Shown here: positions 56,480-64,000 of the stretch, one piece after another | Layout: the number at the start of each line of letters is the position of its first letter | Numbering within the stretch: position 1 is the stretch's first letter | Source of the DNA: CAVONB01 sp963697205 | GTDB taxonomy: Bacteria; Pseudomonadota; Alphaproteobacteria; Rhizobiales; Hyphomicrobiaceae | DNA length: 64,000 bases | Reading direction: 5' to 3' | NCBI GenBank assembly: GCA_963697205.1 | Contig: CAVONB010000011.1 | Location: 62,001-126,000, forward strand | Position numbers and translations under genes: made by a program | The notes under the pieces: generated by a model | Told to the model about the DNA's origin: nothing | Seen by the model: the letters and a program-made list of their open reading frames with translations, nothing else | Databases searched by the model: none

Positions 56480-57019
56480 GTGGCATCTCACGCTGACGAG
56501 CCGACGCGCCGCGATTTCCTGACCATCGCCGGGGGCACCTGGGCGGCTGTCGGTGGCGCCGTTGCACTCTGGCCGTTCATTCAGCAGATGAATCCGGATG
56601 CCAGCGCGCTCGCGCTGGCCTCGACCGAGGTCGATCTGAAGCCGGTCAAGGAAGGCCAGGCGATCACGGTCATGTGGCGCGGCAAGCCGGTCTTCATCCG
56701 CAATCGCACCAAGGACGAGGTCGAAGGCCGCCGAGGCGACCAAGCCTGCCGAGCTTCCCGATCCCGCCCGCCGACGACAAGCGCGTCAAGAAGGGCCACG
56801 AGAACTGGCTGGTGCTGGTCGGCATCTGCACCCACCTCGGCTGCATCCCGAAGGGCCAGGCGATGGGCGACGTCCAAGGGCGACTTCGGCGGCTGGTTCT
56901 GCCCCTGCCACGGCTCGCACTACGACACGTCCGGCCGCATCCGCAAAGGCCCGGCGCCGCGCAATCTCGAGGTGCCGCCCTACGAGTTCGTGTCTGACAC
57001 CAAGATCAAGATCGGCTGA
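56480..57019 (+). CDS. petA: Ubiquinol-cytochrome c reductase iron-sulfur (Rieske) subunit, with three one-base insertions
   Basis: GTG start, then a twin-arginine signal-anchor (TRRDFLTIAGGTWAAVGG). One-base insertions near 56726 (G), 56769 (C) and 56875 (C) sum to three, so the ends share a frame but the middle does not. Corrected reading: VEAAEATKPAELPDPA, ADDKRVKKGHENWLVLVGI, CTHLGCIPKG and KGDFGGWFCPCHGSHYDTSG. Both [2Fe-2S] ligand motifs are intact (CTHLG and CPCHG). Corrected length about 178, normal for bc1 Rieske. First gene of petABC, 17 bases before petB. Confidence 0.88.
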   Translation: MASHADEPTRRDFLTIAGGTWAAVGGAVALWPFIQQMNPDASALALASTEVDLKPVKEGQAITVMWRGKPVFIRNRTKDEVEGRRGDQACRASRSRPPTTSASRRATRTGWCWSASAPTSAASRRARRWATSKGDFGGWFCPCHGSHYDTSGRIRKGPAPRNLEVPPYEFVSDTKIKIG

Positions 57020-57036
57020 GGGGGAGCGAAACTCAC

Positions 57037-58335
57037 ATGTCCGGACACGAGTTCGACGCTACGATCCGCAGTCCCGCATCGCCAAGTGGTGGGATGAGCG
57101 CCTGCCCGTCGGGCGCATGATGCACGGGCAGTTCGTCGACTTCCCGACGCCGCGCAACCTCAACTATCTGTGGACGTTCGGCGGCATCCTGACCTTCTGC
57201 CTCGTCATCCAGCTCCTGACCGGCATCGTGCTGGCCATGCACTACCAGCCGAGCGCAGCCGAGGCCTTCAACTCGCGTCGAGCACATCCGCCGCGACGTG
57301 AACTACGGCTGGCTGATCCGCAACATCCACGCGGTCGGCGCCTCGATGTTCTTCTTCGCCGTCTACATCCACATCTTCCGCGGCCTCTACTACGGCTCCT
57401 ACAAGGCGCCGCGCGAGGTGCTCTGGATCCTCGGCGTGTTCATCTTGCTCGCGATGATGGCGACGGCCTTCATGGGCTACTCGCTGCCCTGGGGCCAGAT
57501 GAGCTTCTGGGCGCGTGACCGTCATCACCAACCTGTTCTCCTCGCTCGACAGCATCATCCCCGGCCTCGGCACGACGATCGTCGAGTGGCTGTGGGGCGG
57601 CTACTCGGTCTCCGGCGTCACGCTCAACCGCTTCTTCTCGCTGCACTACCTGCTGCCGTTCGTGATCGTCGGCCTCGTCGTTCTGCACATCTGGGCGCTG
57701 CACGTCGCCGGCCAGAACAATCCGACCGGCCTCGACGTCAAGACCAAGTCGGACACGCGTGCCGATGACGCCCTACGCGGTGTCGAAGGATCTGTTCGCG
57801 ATGTTCGTGTTCCTGATCCTGTTCGCCTGGTTCGTGTTCTACGCTGCCGGACTACCTTGGCCACGCGGACAACTACGTCGAGGCGAATCCGCTGGTGACG
57901 CCGCCGCACATCGTGCCGGAATGGTACTTCCTGCCGTTCTACGCGATCCTGCGCGCGATCCCCTCCAAGCTCGGCGGCGTCATCGCGATGTTCGCCTCGA
58001 TCGTCGTGCTGGTCTTCGTCCCGTGGCTCGACACCAGCCGCGTGCGCTCGACCAAGCTACCGCCCGATCTACCGCTGGTTCTTCTGGCTGTTCGTGATCA
58101 CCTGCCTGGCGCTCGGCTATCTCGGCTCCAAGCCGGCCGAGGGCGTCTACGTGATCTGGGCGCGGATCTTCACGGTCTACTACTTCCTGCACTTCCTCGT
58201 CGATCATGCCGATCGTCGGTCTGATCGAGACGCCGAAGCCGCATGCCGAGGTCGATCACGGAATCCGTGCTCGGCAACGGGCGGAGCGGCAGCGCATGCC
58301 GGCCGGCGGCCGCCGCGGCTCCAGAGAAGCGCTGA
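57037..58335 (+). CDS. petB: Cytochrome b of the bc1 complex, with eight frame breaks
   Basis: ATG 57037 with GGGGGAG upstream. Removing extra bases near 57058 (two bases, or one missing), 57276, 57514, 57758, 57851, 58057, 58202 and 58242 gives an uninterrupted 429-residue protein. Seen across frames: FPTPRNLNYLWTFGGILTF, SVEHIRRDVNYGWLIRNIHA, GLYYGSYKAPREVLWILGV, PWGQMSFW, TNLFSSLDSIIPG, RFFSLHYLLPFVIVGLVVLH, HIVPEWYFLPFYAILRAIPS (PEWY Qo-site motif). The haem His residues lie in these blocks. Only insertions, no in-frame stops or lost motifs, so the gene is probably intact in the cell. Confidence 0.86.
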
Positions 58336-58355
58336 CGGCGGGGGCATGAACAGAG

Positions 58356-59229
58356 ATGACCAACATGAACAGGACGCGCCTCATCGTCGTGGCTGCAGCT
58401 GGCAGCTCTGCTGCCGTTCGCGGGCGCGGCTCACGCTGCCGGCGGCGAGCGGCGCATCACGATCGAGCGCCAGCACATGGTCGTTCGCCGGCTTCACCGG
58501 CCACTTCGACCAGGCCCAGCTGCAGCGCGGCTTCCAGGTCTACAAGGAAGTCTGCGCCTCCTGCCACGGCCTGAGCGCGCATCGCGTTCCGCAATCTCGT
58601 GCAGCCGGGCGGCCCGGCGTTCCCCGAGGACGAGCGTCAAGGCGCTGGCCGCCACCTATCGAGGTCCAGGACGGCCCCAACGACGAAGGCAAGATGTTCA
58701 AGCGCCCGGCCAAGCTGTCGGACCGGATCCCGCCGCCCTACGCGAACGAGAAGGAAGCGCGCTCGGCCCAGAACGGCGCCTATCCGCCCGATCTGTCGCT
58801 GATCGCCAAGGCGCGCAGCGTCGAGAACCACTCGCCATGGTACCTGCACATCTTCCAGATGATGCGCGACATCGCCATCGGCTATCAGGAAGGCGGCGCG
58901 GACTACATGCACGCGCTGCTGACGGGCTACAAGGAAACGCCACCCGAAGGCGTCAAGATGGCCGACGGCATGCACTACAACGCAGCCTTCCCCGGCAACC
59001 AGATCGCGATGCCGTCGCCGCTCAGCGCCGGCGCCGTCACTTATCAGGACGGCACGCCCCAGACCGTCGAGCAGTATGCGCGCGACGTGACGGCGTTCCT
59101 CGCCTGGGCCGCCGATCCGACCCTGGAGCAGAGCGCAAGTCGATGGGCTGGATCGTGCTGCTCTACCTGCTCATCACCTCGATCCTGCTGTATCTCGCCA
59201 AGAAGCGGATCTGGGCCGACGCGCACTGA
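58356..59229 (+). CDS. petC: Cytochrome c1 of the bc1 complex, with six frame breaks
   Basis: Separate from petB (not fused as in Bradyrhizobium). Corrected reading removes bases near 58398, 58477, 58580, 58635, 58660 and two near 59132, giving about 288 residues. Signal peptide ending LLPFAGAAHAAGG; haem motif EVCASCHGLSA (CxxCH); RIPPPYANEKEARSAQNGAY; DLSLIAKARS; YMHALLTGYKETPPEGVK; FPGNQIAMPSPLS with the axial Met; C-terminal anchor MGWIVLLYLLITSILLYLAK. It carries electrons from Rieske to cytochrome c. A terminator follows at 59318. Confidence 0.86.
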
Positions 59230-59317
59230 TGGCAGCCGCTGCCGGCGCACCCTAAGGCGCCGGTCGCCGGCTCCTCGTGCCGCGCGGTGACGGGCGAGCA
59301 ACGCGAATGTGATCGGG

Positions 59318-59343
59318 AAGGCCTCGCTTGCGGGGCCTTTTCT
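59318..59343 (+). terminator. Rho-independent terminator of petABC
   Basis: AAGGCCTCG / CGGGGCCTT (59318-59326, 59331-59339) with loop CTTG and one G-T pair, then TTTTCT. Confidence 0.85.
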
Positions 59344-59387
59344 CGTTATGGGCTTGCGCTCGGCATTCGACGCTTGAGGGCGCAATC

Positions 59388-60254
<867 letters not shown>

Positions 60255-60267
<13 letters not shown>

Positions 60268-60358
60268 GTGAGTGGAAAATAGGGACAGGAAGAATTTCGC
60301 TCGTAATCGCTCACCAGGAGGAGTTCGGGCCCGAAATTCTTCCTGTCCCTATGTTTCC
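60255..60358. repeat. Dispersed palindromic repeat, family 2, copy B, with duplicated edge
   Basis: Left arm 60274-60299 (GGAAAATAGGGACAGGAAGA...) pairs with 60332-60358 with a single one-base bulge; 32-nt loop. A 13-base direct duplication GAGTGGAAAATAG occurs at 60255-60267 and 60270-60282; the first copy supplies the last codons and stop of mtnP. Related to 53836-53921. Confidence 0.9.
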
Positions 60359-60392
60359 GACCCTGGACCTGCTCTTTCTCTTGAAGTTCGTC

Positions 60393-61397
60393 CTACGCCA
60401 CGCCCGCGCGCAGCAGATCGTGCACGTGCACGATGCCGACCGGCTTCTCGCCGTCGAGGACGAACAGCGCCGTGATGCGCCGCGTGTTCAAGATCTCCAG
60501 CGCCTCCGCGGCGAGCGTGTCCGGCGTGACCGTCGTCGGGCCCTTGGTCATGATGTCGCCGGTCTTGGCCTTGAGCAGATCCTCGCCCATGTGACGGCGC
60601 AAGTCGCCGTCCGTGACGATGCCGATCAGGCGGCCTTTCTTGTCGACGATGCCGAGGCAGCCGAAGCTCTTGGCCGTCATCGTCAACAGTGCCGCGCTCA
60701 TGGATTCCGACTTCTTGGCGAGCGGCAGCCGGTCGACTTTGTGCATCACGTCGCCGACGTACTTGAGGCTGGCGCCGAGCGAGCCGCCGGGATGGAACAC
60801 CTTGAAGTCGTGCGCCGTGAAACGCTTCGCCTCGAGCAGCGCGATGGCGAGCGCGTCACCGAGCGCGAGCTGCATCGTCGTCGACGTCGTTGGCGCGAGG
60901 CCGTGCGGGCACGCTTCCTTCGCCTTGGGCAATTGCAGGACCACGTCGGACTGCTCGCCGAGCGCGCTGTCGGCGCGGCTGGTGATCGAGATCAGCGGGA
61001 CGTTGAACCGCCGTGCGAAGGTGATGATGCTCTTCAGCTCCACGGTCTCGCCGGACCAGGAGATGGCCAGGATCACGTCGTCGGGCGTGATCATGCCGAG
61101 GTCACCGTGACTGGCTTCGCTGGGATGCACGAAGAAGGCAGGCGTGCCGGTCGAGGCAAACGTGGCCGCGATCTTCTGGCCGACATGGCCGCTCTTGCCC
61201 ATGCCTGTGACGATCACCCGCCCTCGTGCCGCGCGCAGCGTCTTGACCGCGGTTTCGAAAGGTCCGGCCATCGGGCCGTCCAGCTCCCCGGTGAGTGCGG
61301 CGATCCCCTCGCCCTCGATTTCCAGCGTCCGGCGCGCGGACGCCAGCAGCATCCGGCCTTCGCTGCGGCCGCCTTCGATCGGTCTGAGCTTTGCCAT
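60393..61397 (-). CDS. kdsD: Arabinose-5-phosphate isomerase (KpsF/GutQ family)
   Basis: Converts ribulose-5-phosphate to arabinose-5-phosphate, the first step of Kdo synthesis for lipopolysaccharide. 334 residues. SIS domain (about 60-200): VIVTGMGKSGHVGQKIAATF, FFVHPSEASHGDLGMI, VILAISWSGETVELK and SITSRADSALGEQSDVVLQL; then HPGGSLGASL; two CBS domains at the C-terminus (GIVDKKGRLIGIVTDGDLRR and ALFVLDGEKPVGIVHVHDLL). Start at 61397 is preceded by AGGGGGA. Confidence 0.94.
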   Translation of the reverse strand: MAKLRPIEGGRSEGRMLLASARRTLEIEGEGIAALTGELDGPMAGPFETAVKTLRAARGRVIVTGMGKSGHVGQKIAATFASTGTPAFFVHPSEASHGDLGMITPDDVILAISWSGETVELKSIITFARRFNVPLISITSRADSALGEQSDVVLQLPKAKEACPHGLAPTTSTTMQLALGDALAIALLEAKRFTAHDFKVFHPGGSLGASLKYVGDVMHKVDRLPLAKKSESMSAALLTMTAKSFGCLGIVDKKGRLIGIVTDGDLRRHMGEDLLKAKTGDIMTKGPTTVTPDTLAAEALEILNTRRITALFVLDGEKPVGIVHVHDLLRAGVA

Positions 61398-61607
61398 GAC
61401 GGAATCCCCCTGTTCAGGCTGTGTATCAAACCCGGGGGGCAGCGCCAATCGCGGCGAAACACTCCTCAACCGCTCGTTTACGGTTTGTGGCCTAGTCTCT
61501 GGCCTGAAGTCCAAGCCGCCCAGTGGCCCAACGGCTCCCGTGTCCCGAGCGACCCGAGGCCACGGCCGGCGCGCGTCGCGTATCCCTGATTCGATAGGAT
61601 TCACGTC

Positions 61608-63239
61608 GTGGCGACCCGTGGCCGGCAGCGGCAGAGAGTTCAGTCTCGACAGCCCATGCGCGCCGCGCGCCGGGCGGCGCTGGCCGTTTGCGGGCTCGTG
61701 TCGACCTGGCCGGGAGCGGCAGTCGCCCAGACAGCCGCCCCCGAACAGATCCTGTCCCCGCCCGAGTACGTCCGTCGCGCACAAACGCGCCCGTCGCGCC
61801 CCGACGACCCCTTGCTGCGCCCCTCCCAGGACGCCGACGATGCCGTCGCACCCCAGCGCCCGGTCCCGCCGCCCCCGGATGGCGATCTGACGCAGGAGGT
61901 CGAGCCCACCCCCTTGCGCGACGGCATCCTGGCGGAGACCGAGCCGCAGCTGAACCCGGCCATCGACACGCCTGAGGGGCTGGGCGCCGACGCCCGCGCG
62001 CCCGAGGACATCCGCGCCTTCACGTCGCCGCCCGCCGGGCACGACCCGCTCCTGTTTCGAATAGACGACATCGCCCCCTTGCAGGACCGCCGCGTCGGCC
62101 GCCTGTTCCGCCGCGAGCCCTACGAGCCCCTTGGCATTCGCCTCGGCTCCTTCGTCGTCTTCCCGCAGATGGAGTTGGCCGGCGTCGCCTTCTCCAATGT
62201 GCTGTCGAGCCCGCAGGCCCGGTCCGACCGGGCCCTCGCGGTGATCACCGAGATGCGCGCCGTCTCCGATTGGCGCTGGCACGGTCTGGAGGTGCGCGCG
62301 CGCGGCGATTACACCTTCCACGACACCTTTGACAGCGAGGACGACCGCCGCCAGCTGATCGAGGCGCGCGGCCGCATCGACGCCACATCGCGCACCAACC
62401 TCCAGGCGCTCGCGTCGCGCGAGGTCAGCCAGGAGAGCCGCACCGGCGTCAACCCGGCCACGGCCACGAATCGGGCAGACGTGACCACGACCAACCTCGC
62501 AGCCAGCCTGAACCATCGGTTCAATCGACTGTCGCTGCAGTTGCGCGGCGGCGTCACCGAGGTCGACGTCGGGCGCGTGCGCACGCCGGGCTCGAGCCTG
62601 ACCAATGCCGAAAAGGACGTCCGCACGACCGAAGAGGCCGTCCGCGCCACCTATGAGCTGAAACCCACGCTGTCGGTCTTCGGCGAGGTTGCCACCAACC
62701 AGCGCGACTATCACACCGCGCCCGCCGACGGCATCCGCCGCGACTCCGACGGCGCGCGTCTGCGCGTCGGGCTGGGCTTCGGCACCACCGGCGAATGGCT
62801 GCGCGGCGAGGCGAGCATCGGTTGGGGCCGCCAGGATTACGATGACCGTCTGCGCTCGATCGACGGCTTCCTGTTCGACGCCAATCTCGCCTATCGCATG
62901 ACGCCGCTGACGACCCTGCTGCTCACAGGACGCACCGAGTTCTCCGACAGCCTCGATCCGGGCGTGACGGGTGCGGTCGGCCGCACACTCGGCCTGGAGG
63001 CGCGCCACGTCTTCCGCGCCTGGCTGATCGGCTCGGCGGCACTGACGACGACCCGCTACGATTTCACCGGCTCACCGGCCGAGGAGCAGACCACGACGGC
63101 AAGCCTCGGGCTGGAATACTACATCTCGCGCGAAATCATGCTGTTCGGTCGCTATCAGCACCAGTGGTTCGACTCCAACGCCGCCGGTGCCGACTGGCAG
63201 GCCGACGAAGCCCGTCTCGGCGTCCGCATCCGCCACTGA
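61608..63239 (+). CDS. Outer membrane beta-barrel protein (BBP2-like)
   Basis: Protein of 543 residues. The GTG at 61608 has AGGA at good spacing; a signal peptide follows (AALAVCGLVSTWPGAAVAQ), making the ATG at 61656 an alternative start. A Pro-rich periplasmic linker (PSRPDDPLLRPSQ) leads to a barrel of at least 12 amphipathic strands: LGSFVVFPQMELAGVAFSN, RALAVITEMRAVSDWRW, LEVRARGDYTFHDTFDSED, GASIGWGRQDYDDRLRS-like and YYISREIMLFGRYQHQWFDS. Resembles outer membrane proteins found near polysaccharide-export genes. Divergent from kdsD. Confidence 0.82.
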   Translation: MATRGRQRQRVQSRQPMRAARRAALAVCGLVSTWPGAAVAQTAAPEQILSPPEYVRRAQTRPSRPDDPLLRPSQDADDAVAPQRPVPPPPDGDLTQEVEPTPLRDGILAETEPQLNPAIDTPEGLGADARAPEDIRAFTSPPAGHDPLLFRIDDIAPLQDRRVGRLFRREPYEPLGIRLGSFVVFPQMELAGVAFSNVLSSPQARSDRALAVITEMRAVSDWRWHGLEVRARGDYTFHDTFDSEDDRRQLIEARGRIDATSRTNLQALASREVSQESRTGVNPATATNRADVTTTNLAASLNHRFNRLSLQLRGGVTEVDVGRVRTPGSSLTNAEKDVRTTEEAVRATYELKPTLSVFGEVATNQRDYHTAPADGIRRDSDGARLRVGLGFGTTGEWLRGEASIGWGRQDYDDRLRSIDGFLFDANLAYRMTPLTTLLLTGRTEFSDSLDPGVTGAVGRTLGLEARHVFRAWLIGSAALTTTRYDFTGSPAEEQTTTASLGLEYYISREIMLFGRYQHQWFDSNAAGADWQADEARLGVRIRH

Positions 63240-63270
63240 GGCTGCGAGCTTGCGCGCGCCTCGGGCAGCG

Positions 63271-63690
63271 CTAGTCGGGCTTGGGCTCGCGCACCATCAC
63301 GATCTGCGTCTGCGTCACCTGCGCGAGCAGCTTCCCCTCGTCGTCCGTGATGCGCGTCTGCCAGACGTTGGTGCGCTTGCCGCGGTGCAACGGAACGGAT
63401 TCCCCGTGCAGGTATCCGCCGAGCTTCCCCGGCGCGAAGAAATTCGTCTTGCTCTCGATCGTCGCCGTGGTCGCCCCCTTCGGCAGGTTGGCGATGGTGC
63501 CGATCGCGCCCAGGTGGTCGGCGAACGCCATGTACGCGCCGCCGTGCACGACGTTGTTGCCGTTGCCGACGAAGTCTGCGGCCTTCATGCGGCCGATCAC
63601 GCGCTCCGGCGTCACGCTGTCGAGCTCGATCCCCAGATGACGCATTAGCGCCGGCGGGCGCTCCGTGAAGCGCTTGAGTAGGTCGGACAA
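63271..63690 (-). CDS. PaaI family thioesterase (hotdog fold)
   Basis: Protein of 139 residues from a TTG start with GGAG eight bases upstream. LGIELDSVTPERVIGRMKAA, VHGGAYMAFADHLGAIGTI (the VHGG motif with catalytic-site acid), TIESKTNFFAPGKLGGYLHG and WQTRITDDEGKLLAQVTQTQ, typical of PaaI/YbdB-like acyl-CoA thioesterases. The substrate is unknown. The partial flavin monooxygenase ends 24 bases downstream. Confidence 0.87.
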   Translation of the reverse strand: MSDLLKRFTERPPALMRHLGIELDSVTPERVIGRMKAADFVGNGNNVVHGGAYMAFADHLGAIGTIANLPKGATTATIESKTNFFAPGKLGGYLHGESVPLHRGKRTNVWQTRITDDEGKLLAQVTQTQIVMVREPKPD

Positions 63691-63714
63691 GGATCGGGCT
63701 CCCGTGTTCGCTGG

Positions 63715-64000
63715 TTATTCCGCCGCCGCCGCCGCCCACTGCTGCGTTGGCCACGTCGGCCGCGGCAACCCGAGGTTCTCGCGCAGGGTGCTGCCGGCAT
63801 ACGCGGTACGGAAAATTCCGCGCCGCTGCAACTCCGGCACGACGAGCTCGACGAATTGCTTAAGGGTGTGAGGGATGAGGGCTGGCATCACGTTGAAGCC
63901 GTCGCAGGCGCCCGTCGTGAACCACTCTTCCATCGTGTCGGCGATCTGCTTGGGCGTGCCGGTCAGCTGGAAGTGCCCGCGCGACGGCGCGAACGTGCCG
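63715..64000 (-). CDS. LLM class flavin-dependent oxidoreductase (NtaA/SnaA/DszA-like), 5' partial
   Basis: C-terminal 95 residues of a longer gene whose start lies beyond the window. GTFAPSRGHFQLTGTPKQIA, then MEEWFTTGACDGFNVMPALI and VVPELQRRGIFRTAYAGSTL match the conserved end of nitrilotriacetate monooxygenase-type enzymes, which use reduced flavin. Ends at 63715. Confidence 0.85.
   Translation of the reverse strand, partial: GTFAPSRGHFQLTGTPKQIADTMEEWFTTGACDGFNVMPALIPHTLKQFVELVVPELQRRGIFRTAYAGSTLRENLGLPRPTWPTQQWAAAAAE

Noticed and set aside
57037..59229. Many short overlapping frames in the pet region as separate novel small genes
   Set aside because: Joined end to end they reproduce cytochromes b and c1 exactly, so they are fragments.

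Overview
The window is about 64 kb of uniformly GC-rich chromosome from an alphaproteobacterium, most likely of the Hyphomicrobiales (Rhizobiales). The assignment rests on gene order and families: rne / amiC / mrcA / prfB, DUF952-pyrD, ilvE / marR / response regulator / histidine kinase, petA-petB-petC with separate cytochrome b and c1 genes, phaA facing phaR, and an RNase E with a long insertion in its S1 domain. The genus cannot be fixed from this alone. I see no rRNA, tRNA, prophage, insertion sequence or CRISPR array.

Layout. 1-4.6 kb: end of an Mrp/Nuo-like cation/proton antiporter operon with three large MrpD-type subunits. 4.6-13 kb: small-molecule enzymes (DUF938 methyltransferase, luciferase-like monooxygenase, quinone-oxidoreductase-like MDR, epimerase, acyl-CoA dehydrogenase, ring-cleavage-type VOC protein, DUF188, PanE-like reductase, SnoaL-like protein). 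13-24.5 kb: rne, then across a 930-bp divergent spacer amiC, mrcA, prfB (with a programmed +1 frameshift), DUF952 and pyrD. 24.5-31 kb: VOC dioxygenase, outer-membrane barrel, two half-permeases, a tandem pair of secreted paralogs and phaA. 31-34 kb: phaR, two MaoC proteins and a HemG-like flavodoxin. 34-38 kb: a minus-strand cluster apt - zinc-ribbon ORF - mtnA - class II aldolase - alginate-lyase-like gene, which looks like methylthioadenosine salvage. 38-44 kb: patatin, CapA-like, DapA-like, dienelactone hydrolase and ilvE. 44.6-47.9 kb: MarR plus a two-component system. 48-53 kb: ABC-2 exporter, hemF, ABC half-exporter. 53-54 kb: HicBA. 54-64 kb: lipoprotein hydrolase, trmL, petABC, mtnP, kdsD, an outer-membrane barrel, a thioesterase and a partial flavin monooxygenase.

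MTA metabolism appears twice: MtnP (59.4 kb) would release adenine and methylthioribose-1-phosphate, Apt would recycle the adenine, and MtnA plus the class II aldolase would process the sugar, a set resembling the DHAP shunt.

Two families of dispersed palindromic repeats (two copies each) sit at gene ends, and three of the four copies touch or contain the upstream gene's stop codon. The pet-mtnP stretch carries about 20 frame-breaking small insertions in 3.4 kb, against five in the remaining 60 kb. The protein sequence is conserved between breaks, so sequence error is more likely than gene death.
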